Source: Rossellomorea vietnamensis (GTDB lineage: Bacteria; Bacillota; Bacilli; Bacillales; Bacillaceae_B). Taken from it: a stretch of DNA of 64,000 bases. The notes below the pieces were generated by a model. The model was not told where the DNA came from, made no database searches, and saw only the letters and a list, made by a program, of their open reading frames with translations. Numbering within the stretch: position 1 is the stretch's first letter; each line of letters starts with the position of its first letter. The stretch spans positions 4,040,001 to 4,104,000 of the forward strand of contig NZ_CP104558.1 in NCBI RefSeq assembly GCF_025398035.1, in the 5' to 3' direction. This document shows positions 1 through 8,167 of the stretch, in pieces. The position numbers and the translations under genes are program-made.

Positions 1-276
1 GCACACATATTTACAACACCCTTTTACTATATAGACTATGCCCTTGCCCAAATGTGTTCCTTACAGATCTGGAGCAAAGCCCAAACGAATGAATCAATGG
101 CTTGGGAGAAATACATGAATCTTTGTAAGCTGGGTGGAAGCAAATCATTTCTCCAATTAATAGAGGAGAGTGGGATTACCTCCCCATTTAAAGAACAGGG
201 GTTTAATTTCATAATGGGTGAGATTGAAAAATGGTTTGAGTTGAACGAGAGAATGATTGAAGAATTAGTCGATTAA
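1..276 (+). CDS. M3 family oligoendopeptidase, C-terminal end (partial)
   Basis: The frame is open from base 1, so the gene begins upstream of the window; an internal ATG at 52 is not the start. The visible 91 residues begin with the conserved M3/PepF C-terminal helix (PFYYIDYALAQ) and end with a helical tail. The zinc-binding HExxH part lies outside. Family members are cytoplasmic metallopeptidases that cut short peptides. Family assignment rests on this one signature. Confidence 0.8.
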   Translation, partial: AHIFTTPFYYIDYALAQMCSLQIWSKAQTNESMAWEKYMNLCKLGGSKSFLQLIEESGITSPFKEQGFNFIMGEIEKWFELNERMIEELVD

Positions 277-321
277 CACAATAAGAGTTTTAAACGCTAC
301 TATAATAGAGGATGTGGAACT

Positions 322-957
322 ATGTCAGTTGTCGGTATCTTAGGAATGACTCATGATGAAGGTATGCAAAAAAAGTATAATTTTCCGTTGTCGCGATTGG
401 AAGAATTAATAGCAGAATTTCAGCCTGATGTCATTTGTGGAGAAGTTCACCCATCAAGCTGGGATCTCTATTTAAATACGGGTGAACCATTTGGCATTCT
501 GGGAGAGACACAAAATGAGTATCCTGATTTGATATTCCCTTTATGTAAGAAAAAGGGTATTGCATTTGTTCCAGTGAATTGGTTTGAAGAGGATGTATTT
601 GAAGAAGGTCCTTTTGATATATATGATGCAGAAACAAAGAGTAAATTAGAAAAAGAATTAGAGAGTTGGAATGATAAAAAACTATATGCGTGGAATGAAG
701 GGAATATCCCTTTTAACTCTTTCGAATATGATGCTATTACAAAAGAAATGTATAACTGGTTACATTCAGTTAACCCTGAAGTTCAAAATATTGTATGGAA
801 TTCCAGACACTATATTATGGCTGCACGTGTGAAAAGGGCTGCCAAGAAGTATCCTGATAAAAGGATTCTTTGCATCCATGGAGCCGACCACAATTACTGG
901 TATTATCAATCGCTAAAGGCTGAGGAAGGTATTGAGTTGGTATATCCACTGAAATAA
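322..957 (+). CDS. Hypothetical protein, possibly TraB/TIKI-like hydrolase fold
   Basis: 211 residues with no signal peptide or membrane segment. A GMTH motif (residues 8-11), a conserved-looking Glu in CGEVH (about 40) and a late HGADH motif (about 187) resemble the GxxH...E...GxxH layout of the TIKI/TraB/EreA-like superfamily, whose members are metal-dependent hydrolases. That resemblance is inference from three short motifs; the protein is otherwise unrecognised. The ATG is preceded by AGAGGATGTGG. It stands alone between two non-coding stretches. Confidence 0.55.
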   Translation: MSVVGILGMTHDEGMQKKYNFPLSRLEELIAEFQPDVICGEVHPSSWDLYLNTGEPFGILGETQNEYPDLIFPLCKKKGIAFVPVNWFEEDVFEEGPFDIYDAETKSKLEKELESWNDKKLYAWNEGNIPFNSFEYDAITKEMYNWLHSVNPEVQNIVWNSRHYIMAARVKRAAKKYPDKRILCIHGADHNYWYYQSLKAEEGIELVYPLK

Positions 958-1110
958 TATCTAATATTATCTTCGGTAGCAATGAGGACAGGTCTCTTGT
1001 TTCTAAAATAGGGGCCGCGTACCTGTCCCTGTGGTGTCTTGGTATTCACATATAAAGAGAATTCGACACTGTGGCATGAATATCGGAAATCTCGCTTGAT
1101 AGTCTCTGAA

Positions 1111-1181
1111 ACCCGCACAATTGTTACGTAAGCGGCATGATTAATTTAAATCCCGCATGAAATTTCTATATCCCGCATGAA
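1111..1181. repeat. CCCGCATGAA short repeat cluster
   Basis: Four related units: ACCCGCACAATT, GCGGCATGATTAA, ATCCCGCATGAAATTT and ATCCCGCATGAATC, spaced by about 20 bases. The last two share ATCCCGCATGAA exactly. They lie between a stop codon and a terminator and have no coding frame. The arrangement parallels the repeat clusters at 24.6 and 48.0 kb, though the sequence differs. Confidence 0.55.
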
Positions 1182-1260
1182 TCTACTCCACCCCTCTTTT
1201 TAATGGAATGAGAAGGAAAGGCTGAATGATTGAAAAGAGTATTTGGTAGAGAATATTTCA

Positions 1261-1287
1261 AAAAAACGTCCCAGGGGACGTTTTTTT
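1261..1287 (+). terminator. Rho-independent terminator
   Basis: Tight hairpin CGTCC-cagg-GGACG flanked by a run of A on the left and seven T on the right. Confidence 0.85.
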
Positions 1288-1366
1288 ATGAAAATGGGAC
1301 CATTTCACCGATCAACTAAATGTTTGGGGGGAAGATTTAGTATTGGAATTTAATGAAACCCGAGCA

Positions 1367-1395
1367 TTGCTCAAAATTGAAAAATTTGAAATAAT
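1367..1395 (+). promoter_or_regulatory. Promoter, TTGCTC-N17-AATAAT with extended -10
   Basis: TTGCTC (1367-1372), 17-base spacer, then TTTGA-AATAAT (1390-1395). It is one of six sites in the window sharing the TTTGAAATAAT core. It lies 24 bases before the TTG start of the hydrolase gene. Confidence 0.55.
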
Positions 1396-1418
1396 TAACA
1401 TTAGAGATAGCGAAAGGA

Positions 1419-2327
1419 TTGAGAGCTATTAATCAACTGATCAAAATCAACGACCACAAAATGGAAGTTCTTCTTAAAGGGAATAAAGGTCCGCTTGTTA
1501 TTATTCTTACAGGGATGGGCTGCTCATTTGAGGAGTGGTATGAGGTAATAGAAAATTTAAGTGAATCGTCTAGAGTTCTAACGTTTCATCGACAAGGACT
1601 GGGGAAGAGTGAGATTGGGAGTGGTATTCAAAATACAGCATCAACCGTTCGTGATTTAGCCGAAATCCTCAACCACTTTCAAATCGACGAGCCATTTTAT
1701 TTAATGGGACACTCGTTTGGCGGCCTATGTGTTCAACACTTCGCTAAAGTGCATCCTGAAAAGGTGGCCGGAGTGATATTAGTGGACTCGACTTCTGTTA
1801 ACTTAAAAGAATTAGAGAAGCTTGATCTACCTGTATTAAACCAAGACACAGATGAATCGTGGATTGAAAAGAGCTTGGAGTATTCAACCAAGAGTGAACA
1901 AGAACTATTGGAAATACTGAAGCCTTCACTTACGGAAAAACAACATCAATTTTCAAAGGCCATTCAGCAAAAACTGTTGGACTTTCAAGTGAGTCCATTA
2001 CTTTATAAAGCGATGGCATCAGAGATCAAGGAATGGACGAAAGATGCAGAAGTTATCAGGAGTCTAGGAGATTTTCCTGATGTTCCATTAATCGTAATTG
2101 GACGGGATAAGGAATATACGATTCAATCTGAATTAGGAAATGGCATACCTGAATGGGAGTTACGAGTTTTTGAAGAGAAGTGGGAAGAGCTTATCACCAA
2201 CCAGAGTAAATTGTCTTTAAAGGGTGAATTAGTTTTTGCGCGACATTCAGGACATTCTGTGTTCCTTGAGCGACCGGATTTGATTATTGACTGTCTACAT
2301 AAAATGGTAGGACGGGTGCAAAACTAG
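1419..2327 (+). CDS. Alpha/beta hydrolase fold protein
   Basis: 302 residues. The nucleophile elbow GHSFGG (Ser about 99) follows the strand FYLMGHSF; an oxyanion-type region LTGMGC is near residue 32 and the catalytic His is probably in GHSVFLERPD near residue 280. The start is TTG with a poor Shine-Dalgarno match (GCGAAAGGA directly abutting), so the true start is uncertain. Cytoplasmic esterase or lipase-like enzyme of unknown substrate, transcribed alone from the promoter just upstream. Confidence 0.8.
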   Translation: MRAINQLIKINDHKMEVLLKGNKGPLVIILTGMGCSFEEWYEVIENLSESSRVLTFHRQGLGKSEIGSGIQNTASTVRDLAEILNHFQIDEPFYLMGHSFGGLCVQHFAKVHPEKVAGVILVDSTSVNLKELEKLDLPVLNQDTDESWIEKSLEYSTKSEQELLEILKPSLTEKQHQFSKAIQQKLLDFQVSPLLYKAMASEIKEWTKDAEVIRSLGDFPDVPLIVIGRDKEYTIQSELGNGIPEWELRVFEEKWEELITNQSKLSLKGELVFARHSGHSVFLERPDLIIDCLHKMVGRVQN

Positions 2328-2395
2328 ATACTTAATTTCAATAAGGCTTTGATTGGGTTCTTCTAATAAATATCTGTCCAAGAAAAACGAAGTAG

Positions 2396-3163
2396 GTGAA
2401 AAAACTGAATAACGTAATAGAAAAAATGAAAGAAGTAGAGGTTGGAGAAGTAGGGATAACGATCTATTCCACAAAAGAAAATAAAGAATGGATCTCTTTA
2501 AATAGCGAGCTCACAATCCCCCTCGCATCAGCGGCAAAAGTGGCAATCGCATTTTGCGTAGCGAAGTGGGTGGAGGATGATTTGCTTAAATGGGATGCCA
2601 TTGTGAAAGAAGTATCCTTAAATCCAGAAGAGGATAGCAAAGAACTTTACCCTCACTTACAAAATAGGCAAACCCTTCCGTTGAGGGAAGCGGTTGAAGT
2701 AATGATTGCCTGCCACGATAGCTATATTGCCAGAAGCATTGTTGAATGTTGTGGCGGTTGGGAAAGGGTAAATAAGTCCCTCCAGTCTTTTTATCCCTCC
2801 ATACATGTTACTGAAAACCCAAGGGATGTTGATAATAAAGCTCAGCTAAACGAAATGCTAGATTTGATGATTCGTATCTATCAAGGGTACAAAACAAAGC
2901 CTCTCTTATGGACACCGATCATGAATGGATTGGTTAGACAAAAGGGAAATATAGGACAAATACCAGTGCACCATTTAAACCATATGACAGGTGGTCTGGA
3001 AGATGCAGCTGTTGATATCGGTATAATGGGTGACTTCAATGAAAACCCTTATCTCTTTGCATTAGGGGCGGTTAACTTACCTAATCGATTAAACCATCAG
3101 GATTCTGACCATAAGATTATGGAAGCGATGGAGTTGCTTTATGGTGAATATGTAAAGCAGTAA
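2396..3163 (+). CDS. Serine hydrolase of the beta-lactamase/transpeptidase fold
   Basis: 255 residues with a class A-like layout: SAAK (Ser45, Lys48) as SxxK, a degenerate second motif around CHDSY, and HMTGG near residue 198 in the place of KTG. No signal peptide is visible, which is unlike a secreted beta-lactamase and suggests a cytoplasmic enzyme of the beta-lactamase2 type rather than drug resistance. The start is GTG with a weak ribosome binding site. Confidence 0.75.
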   Translation: MKKLNNVIEKMKEVEVGEVGITIYSTKENKEWISLNSELTIPLASAAKVAIAFCVAKWVEDDLLKWDAIVKEVSLNPEEDSKELYPHLQNRQTLPLREAVEVMIACHDSYIARSIVECCGGWERVNKSLQSFYPSIHVTENPRDVDNKAQLNEMLDLMIRIYQGYKTKPLLWTPIMNGLVRQKGNIGQIPVHHLNHMTGGLEDAAVDIGIMGDFNENPYLFALGAVNLPNRLNHQDSDHKIMEAMELLYGEYVKQ

Positions 3164-3203
3164 GCAGCTTTATTTAGGTATCGGGAATGATGGGGGAATG
3201 TTC

Positions 3204-3302
3204 GTGCATCCAATAACGCTATTAGAAATAACAATGTGTGCTGTATTTATCCTGATCCTCTTTGCAATCACATTTTTATTACCTAAAAAGAGCAGGAAAT
3301 GA
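3204..3302 (+). CDS. Small single-pass membrane peptide, 32 aa
   Basis: GTG start after GATGGGGGAATGTTC, then 32 codons and TGA. The product has a hydrophobic helix (about residues 10-27) and a basic tail KKSRK, typical of a small membrane protein with an inside C-terminus. It ends exactly where the DUF3139-like frame begins, so the two may be translated together. Function unknown. Confidence 0.45.
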   Translation: MHPITLLEITMCAVFILILFAITFLLPKKSRK

Positions 3303-3350
3303 AGTTTCATTATCGCGTCCTCAATAACTCTAATAGTCCTTTCATTCTTC

Positions 3351-3632
3351 GTGATTCGACCCTATTGGATTGATTATCAAGTATCACATAAGACAGAACA
3401 ACTAAACTATTTTCTTGAAAAAAAATACCCCGATCAAGAATGGAAAATTGATCATCAAACAAGGAGGCAATTCAATCCTTATCATTTAAAGGTTGAGTTT
3501 GAAAACGAAAAAGGCTGGATTTACACATACTCAGTGGTAGATGAAAAGACTATTTGCCAAACCGCTTGGACACCTCCAGAGGGAAGTTTGCCAAAGGAAG
3601 GGAAGCATTATGAACGGGTTCAGTGTGAATAA
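3351..3632 (+). CDS. DUF3139-like small membrane protein with an unclear start
   Basis: The first canonical start is GTG at 3351 with no ribosome binding site. The same frame is open back to 3303 and encodes a typical hydrophobic helix (IIASSITLIVLSFFVI), so the protein really starts upstream. The soluble part (KTEQLNYFLEKKYPDQEW... then a beta-rich segment) matches the layout of Bacillus DUF3139 proteins: N-terminal anchor followed by a small extracytoplasmic domain. The upstream ATG at 3299 is in another frame. The gene is therefore either started at ATT/ATC or damaged at its start. Confidence 0.55.
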   Translation: MIRPYWIDYQVSHKTEQLNYFLEKKYPDQEWKIDHQTRRQFNPYHLKVEFENEKGWIYTYSVVDEKTICQTAWTPPEGSLPKEGKHYERVQCE

Positions 3633-3707
3633 GTATAGATTAAAGAAGGGCGAATGTAAAAGTATCTTATTGTAGTTTCCAACGTACGTTTTATTTCAAG
3701 GGGGAAA

Positions 3708-4235
3708 ATGATGAAGAATGCACTACTAATTATAGACGTTCAGAATGGAATGTTTCAGGAAGGTAACGTTGTGTACAAAGGAAAAAGATTACTACAAACT
3801 TTGAAAGATCTAATAGAAAAAGCACGCTCTAACGAGACATTGATATTCTTTATACAGCATAATGCACCAACAGGAAAACCATTAGAGCATAGTACAAGGG
3901 GATGGGAGATCCATCCTGAAATCACTCCAAACCCTCAAGATGTCATCATTCAAAAAACGACTCCGGATTCATTTTATAATACTTCTTTAGATGATGAACT
4001 GAAAAAACAAGGGATTGAACATTTGATCATTGCGGGAATTCAAACAGAAGCATGTGTAGATACAACGTGCAGAAGAGCTTTTAGTTTGGATTACAAGGTC
4101 ACTTTAATTTCAGATGCACACAGCACTTGGGATTCGCAAGATATCACGGCCCAACAAATTATAAACCATCATAATGGCGTGTTGCGTTGGTTTGCAGATG
4201 TCTACCCAAGTAACGATATTACGTTTGATAGTTGA
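3708..4235 (+). CDS. Isochorismatase-family cysteine hydrolase
   Basis: 175 residues, the usual length for the family. The catalytic triad is visible: Asp10 in LLIIDVQNGM, Lys83 in IQKTTPDSF and Cys116 in GIQTEACVDTT. The preceding cis-peptide strand LIIAGIQTEAC is canonical. Family members hydrolyse amides or related bonds (nicotinamidase, N-carbamoylsarcosine amidase, isochorismatase); the substrate cannot be read here. AAGGGGGAAA precedes ATGATG. Transcribed with the following LD-carboxypeptidase, 47 bases away. Confidence 0.88.
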   Translation: MMKNALLIIDVQNGMFQEGNVVYKGKRLLQTLKDLIEKARSNETLIFFIQHNAPTGKPLEHSTRGWEIHPEITPNPQDVIIQKTTPDSFYNTSLDDELKKQGIEHLIIAGIQTEACVDTTCRRAFSLDYKVTLISDAHSTWDSQDITAQQIINHHNGVLRWFADVYPSNDITFDS

Positions 4236-4282
4236 GTGTGCAACTATACATATTGTTAACACAATAAAGGACGGTGGCTTCC

Positions 4283-5272
4283 ATGAATAAATTAAACCCA
4301 GGCGACAAAGTGGGGATCTTCACTCCATCATCACCAGCAACAGTTACAGCAAGAAAACGATATGAACGGGCAAAATCATTCCTGGAGAGCAAAGGTTTAT
4401 CTATAGTCGAAGGGAATTTGACAGGAAAGGCTGAAGGATATCGCTCAGGTACCCCTAAAGAGCGCGCAAATGAATTAAATGAGTTATTGCGAGATCCAGA
4501 AATCAAAATGGTGATGTCCACGATAGGCGGCACCAATTCTAATAGCCTTTTACCCTACATAGATTACGAAGCGTTCATAAGAAATCCGAAGATCGTAGTA
4601 GGTTACTCAGATGCAACGGCTATCCTTCTTGCTCTTTATCATAAAACAAATATCACTACTTATTATGGTCCTGCACTCATTCCTTCCTTTGGTGAATTTG
4701 AACCATTAGTGAATGATACGTACCAATACTTTGTTAACTACTTTATGACAGAAAGCAGTCTTCCTTATGAAGTTCCCATGCCTACATATTGGTCTGATGA
4801 ACCTGTAAATTGGTTAGACAAAACAAAAGAAAAAACTCTGTACCGAAATGAATGGATAACAAGAAACACCGGAGTCGCGGAAGGTCGATTAATAGGTGGA
4901 AATGTAAATGCGATGTATGGTTTTATTGGTACGGACTATTTCCCTCCTATAAAAAATGGGGATGTCTTGCTGATAGAAGATTGTGCGAAAGATGCGTCGA
5001 TAGTGGAAAAGAACTTTGCAATGTTAAAACTGCACGGAATCTTTGAAAAGGTGTCAGGGATCATTTTGGGGAAACATGAGGGATTTGATGATTTAGGAAC
5101 GGGTAAGATGCCAATCGATATTCTTATGGAACAACTAGACGGCAAAGAGATTCCTATTTTAGCTGAGTTTGATACGTGCCACACTCATCCCATGCACCCT
5201 TTGGCTATAGGAAAGAAAGTAAAAGTAGATACAAGGACAAAGTCAGTCCATTGTATTGAAGCGTGGATGTAG
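4283..5272 (+). CDS. LD-carboxypeptidase, peptidase family S66 (MccF-like)
   Basis: 329 residues. The nucleophilic Ser is in VGYSDAT (about 109), the Glu in LLIEDCAKDAS and the His in THPMHPLAIGKKV, the Ser-Glu-His triad of S66. Members either trim muropeptides (LdcA) or cleave toxic aminoacyl nucleotides (MccF, microcin C immunity). The lack of a signal peptide and the insertion around residues 160-200 fit the MccF branch. I chose ATG 4283, with AAAGGAC upstream, over an upstream GTG. Confidence 0.87.
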   Translation: MNKLNPGDKVGIFTPSSPATVTARKRYERAKSFLESKGLSIVEGNLTGKAEGYRSGTPKERANELNELLRDPEIKMVMSTIGGTNSNSLLPYIDYEAFIRNPKIVVGYSDATAILLALYHKTNITTYYGPALIPSFGEFEPLVNDTYQYFVNYFMTESSLPYEVPMPTYWSDEPVNWLDKTKEKTLYRNEWITRNTGVAEGRLIGGNVNAMYGFIGTDYFPPIKNGDVLLIEDCAKDASIVEKNFAMLKLHGIFEKVSGIILGKHEGFDDLGTGKMPIDILMEQLDGKEIPILAEFDTCHTHPMHPLAIGKKVKVDTRTKSVHCIEAWM

Positions 5273-5367
5273 ACTATATTGATTCATTCATTGCGAATGG
5301 TTATCTTGAATTCAAATCTGGGCTTATCCTGAATAAGGATGAGCTTCTTTTTTATTGGAAAATTTTC

Positions 5368-5400
5368 TTGAGTAAGATGATTGAATTTGAAATAATTGGT
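5368..5400 (+). promoter_or_regulatory. Promoter, TTGAGT-N17-AATAAT with extended -10
   Basis: TTGAGT (5368-5373), 17-base spacer ending TTTGA, AATAAT (5391-5396), then TGGTA. The preceding GGCTTATCC...GGATGAGC hairpin is a plausible terminator of the upstream gene. A nearly identical terminator-plus-promoter block is at 14800-14875. Confidence 0.6.
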
Positions 5401-5443
5401 ATGAAGATGAAAGTATAGGTTTATGGGAAGGGGTGACGCGAAG

Positions 5444-6184
5444 ATGATGAAAAAAGCTTTCAGTTCAGATTTAATGGCAAGAATAAAATTGATAAAAGGA
5501 GAAAACTTTGTAACGGTTGAAAATACAAAAAATCTGACAGACCAAGAACTAATCCAACTCATCCCATATTTAATGAGGGAGTCATCTATTAATACTTGCA
5601 AAAATGTAAATATCCTTGTGGATAGTCAATGTAGCAAAGAGGTAGACTCCCTTTTGAAAGAGTATGAGTTTACGTTACATGACGAACACGTTACTGTTCA
5701 CAAAGTCCTTGATGAATCATCCAACATGCAAGGCGGATTCACATTAAAGAATTTACACGACCTTCCGTTAGCCGAGTTTAAAAAGGTCTGGGAAGCTTCG
5801 ATGGAAGGATCACTAAATTCGCCATCTTCATTAAATATCGATGAACAGATGCGAAGCGTAGAAGTGGAACTGGGTCCTAACTATAAGAAGTCTTGTATGG
5901 TTGCTTATGAAAATGGAACTCCAATCGGAGTCACGATGCCTCATATAGAACCTGGAACGTTAGAAGAGGGAAGGATTTTTTATTTCGGGATCCTTCCAAG
6001 CGAAAGAGGGAAAGGGAAAAGCAAACTTCTCCACCAACAATCGCTAGAAATCTTAAAAAAAGACTTTAACGCTTCTTATTACATTGGCTCAACTGGACAC
6101 AACAACCTCCCGATGCTTAAGACATTCCAGAATAACGGTTGTACGGTGATAGAACGGAATAAAGTGTTTAAAAGGAAGAATTGA
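5444..6184 (+). CDS. GNAT family N-acetyltransferase
   Basis: 246 residues from ATG 5444, chosen because GGAAGGGGTG sits 8 bases before it; an upstream ATG at 5423 lacks a site. The N-terminal half is not recognised; the GNAT core is in the C-terminal half, with the acetyl-CoA loop in GILPSERGKGKSKLLHQQ and a terminal strand region NNLPMLKTFQNNGC. Substrate unknown. Monocistronic. Confidence 0.8.
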   Translation: MMKKAFSSDLMARIKLIKGENFVTVENTKNLTDQELIQLIPYLMRESSINTCKNVNILVDSQCSKEVDSLLKEYEFTLHDEHVTVHKVLDESSNMQGGFTLKNLHDLPLAEFKKVWEASMEGSLNSPSSLNIDEQMRSVEVELGPNYKKSCMVAYENGTPIGVTMPHIEPGTLEEGRIFYFGILPSERGKGKSKLLHQQSLEILKKDFNASYYIGSTGHNNLPMLKTFQNNGCTVIERNKVFKRKN

Positions 6185-6271
6185 AACATAGTGTTGAGTA
6201 GTTCTTAATGTAGCGGGGACAAATACATAAGGTGATCTTCAATCAAGTATTGTCTTGTATTGGGGAGGTTA

Positions 6272-6289
6272 ATGAAAAAAGGAGAATAG
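6272..6289 (+). other. Five-residue upstream ORF before the nucleotidyltransferase gene
   Basis: ATG-AAA-AAA-GGA-GAA-TAG preceded by a very good ribosome site TTGGGGAGGTTA. Its own codons contain the AAAGGAG site used by the main gene, whose ATG is only three bases after the stop. This geometry would couple translation of the two. Confidence 0.45.
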
Positions 6290-6292
6290 TAG

Positions 6293-7087
6293 ATGAGCTT
6301 AATGGAGTCGTTCTCAGCTGAAGTTGAAAGTATTATTGCAAGTATACAAGAAGAACTCACTACTATATTAAACGATGACCTTGCTGGATTGTATATTCAC
6401 GGCTCCTTAGCAATGGGGGGATTTAATCCAGACAAAAGCGATATTGATTTATTAGTCGTCACGAAAAAATCTAATACAGTTGAAACGAAAAGGAAGTTAG
6501 CTAAATTCTTTTTGACTTGTTCCAATTCCCCATACCCAGTCGAAATCAGTTTTATTAATAAGGAACAATTAAAAGATTGGCAGCACCCTTGTCCATTTGA
6601 ATTCCATTATAGTGAGTTCTGGAGAGAGCGGTATGAACATGATTTGGCAAGGAACACACACGAATTTTTAGGTGAAGGTAGTGGCACTGATCCGGATTTA
6701 GCAGCCCATATCACTATTTTACATAATAGGGGGATTTGTGTGACAGGCGAACCTATTGCAGAAACCTTTCCCGTAGTTCCGCATTCAGATTATCTATCGT
6801 CAATAGTCGGAGATTTTCAAGAATGTCTAGATCGCATTCAAGAAGACCCCGTTTATTGCACGCTAAATATGATTAGAGTGTTTTGGTATGTAAAAGAAGG
6901 AGTCATTTCTTCAAAGGAAGAGGCTGGACGTTGGGGTTTAGCGAATTTGCCGAAAGAATTGAGCAGCACCGTCAATAAAATAATTGATTGTTATTCGAGT
7001 GAAAAAGATGATTGTCAATTTGAGAATGATGAACTATTAAGGTTTAGGAATTATGTTGCTAATAATGTGCAGATCATCTTAAGCTAA
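6293..7087 (+). CDS. Aminoglycoside nucleotidyltransferase-like protein (ANT(9)/ANT(3'') type)
   Basis: 264 residues, the length of streptomycin/spectinomycin adenylyltransferases. The nucleotidyltransferase signature is intact: HGSLAMGGFNPDKSDIDL (Gly37-Ser38, Asp50, Asp52). The C-terminal helical domain contains CTLNMIRVFWYVKEG and KEEAGRWGL, typical of the DUF4111 domain of AadA/Spc enzymes. Known members adenylate streptomycin or spectinomycin; whether this copy does so is inference. A five-codon ORF precedes it. Confidence 0.85.
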   Translation: MSLMESFSAEVESIIASIQEELTTILNDDLAGLYIHGSLAMGGFNPDKSDIDLLVVTKKSNTVETKRKLAKFFLTCSNSPYPVEISFINKEQLKDWQHPCPFEFHYSEFWRERYEHDLARNTHEFLGEGSGTDPDLAAHITILHNRGICVTGEPIAETFPVVPHSDYLSSIVGDFQECLDRIQEDPVYCTLNMIRVFWYVKEGVISSKEEAGRWGLANLPKELSSTVNKIIDCYSSEKDDCQFENDELLRFRNYVANNVQIILS

Positions 7088-7192
7088 GGCTTTAATGACT
7101 TAGGATCAGCTAATTGTCCCGTTACTTCGAATTGAGATACCGATTTTGCAAGCACATAGAACAATGATTTTCTTACTTAAACAGGAGGCTTT

Positions 7193-7654
7193 ATGATTTA
7201 TAAATTTAATGTTATGACACAAGAAGAGGCAGAAAATATTGCATTTAATTGGCATTACGATGGTGACTATTCATTTTATGATATGGAAGCGGATGCAGAA
7301 GATTTAGAAGAATTTTTAAACCCGGAAGAACGTGGGAATACAATGTTTGCTGTTTCAAAAGATAAGGAACTGGTTGCCTTCTTCAGTGTCAGTAAAATAG
7401 CTGACGGAATTTTTGATATTGGTTTAGGAATGAGACCGGATTTAACTGGTAAGGGTAATGGAATTGAATTTTTAAGGGCAGGTATGAACTATGTACAATC
7501 AGAATTCAAACCTAAAAAAATCACATTGTCTGTAGCAACCTTTAATCAGAGGGCGATAAAACTATACAGAAAAGTTGGATTTAAAGATGTAGAGACTTTT
7601 ATGCAAGATACAAATGGCAGCACATTTGAGTTTCTGAAGATGGAATATAAATGA
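7193..7654 (+). CDS. GNAT family N-acetyltransferase
   Basis: 153 residues with a complete GNAT fold: FNVMTQEEAENIAFNW as first strand and helix, acetyl-CoA loop in LRPDLTGKGNGIEFLRAG-like context (MRPDLTGKGNG, about 83-93), and NQRAIKLYRKVGFKDV near the end, which is the classical motif for small-molecule GNATs. AGGAGGC sits 5 bases before ATG. It is followed by a large inverted repeat that acts as its terminator. Confidence 0.88.
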   Translation: MIYKFNVMTQEEAENIAFNWHYDGDYSFYDMEADAEDLEEFLNPEERGNTMFAVSKDKELVAFFSVSKIADGIFDIGLGMRPDLTGKGNGIEFLRAGMNYVQSEFKPKKITLSVATFNQRAIKLYRKVGFKDVETFMQDTNGSTFEFLKMEYK

Positions 7655-7722
7655 AGCATGGGGACGGTTCTTCTGCTTCCTTCTTATCGAAAAGGAAGCA
7701 CAGGAACCGTCCCCGCGCTTCC
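7654..7722. repeat. Long imperfect inverted repeat (GGGACGGTTCT...GGAAGCA type)
   Basis: Left arm GAAGCATGGGGACGGTTCTT (7654-7673) continues to TCTGCTTCC; right arm GGAAGCACAGGAACCGTCCC (7694-7713) continues to GCGCTTCC. The arms pair almost fully around a loop of about 13 bases. A degraded second copy is at 8099-8161. Such elements occur widely downstream of Bacillus genes and may serve as terminators. Confidence 0.75.
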
Positions 7723-7792
7723 CTGGCTAACAATGAAGATAGATGAATAAAATTATTAAACAAATAATGATGAAGAGGCGATTAAACTGAGA

Positions 7793-8074
7793 ATGGTTAA
7801 GATAATTTTAGGGACTATTGGAAGTGTAATCTTGGGCTTACTATTTATGGGTGGAGGATTAGATGTAGACGATATAAGATTTCAGAAAAATATAAGGAAG
7901 TTAAAAAAAGAGGCGTGGTTCAAGGAGCTTAGCGATAATGCCATTTATTATGAACGGATATTTCATAATGAAGTAGTACGAGAATACTTACTTCAGGATA
8001 ATATTGTTGGGAAAATAAAGAACGATGAGCAAGAAAGATATAAATTAATATCGCTCATCAAAACATCTTCTTGA
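7793..8074 (+). CDS. Hypothetical protein, 93 aa, N-terminal membrane helix
   Basis: Not recognised. Residues 4-22 (IILGTIGSVILGLLFMGGG) form a glycine-rich hydrophobic helix followed by an acidic turn and a basic amphipathic stretch (NIRKLKKEAWFKEL). The rest is charged and probably helical. GAAGAGGCG lies 12 bases before ATG. It sits between two copies of the same inverted repeat. Confidence 0.55.
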   Translation: MVKIILGTIGSVILGLLFMGGGLDVDDIRFQKNIRKLKKEAWFKELSDNAIYYERIFHNEVVREYLLQDNIVGKIKNDEQERYKLISLIKTSS

Positions 8075-8098
8075 AATGATCAGCTGAACATTCCGCCT

Positions 8099-8161
8099 TG
8101 GGACGGCTTGCTGCTTCGTGTTAGTCAAAAAAGGAAGCATAAGAACCGTCCCCATGCTTCC
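8099..8161. repeat. Degraded second copy of the GGGACGGTTC inverted repeat
   Basis: GGGACGGCTTGCTGCTTC pairs with GGAAGCATAAGAACCGTCCC. It lies between two convergent genes and could terminate both. Confidence 0.65.
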
Positions 8162-8167
8162 TGATGC

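Larger units (their letters stand above)
958..1418. other. 461-base intergenic region
   Basis: No convincing gene. It holds an ACCTGTCCCTGTGG-type segment (about 1020-1035), a cluster of CCCGCATGAA-like repeats (1111-1181), a 7-codon mini-ORF (1223-1246) in front of a strong terminator (1261-1287), and a promoter of the AATAAT type (1367-1395) serving the downstream hydrolase. Confidence 0.6.
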
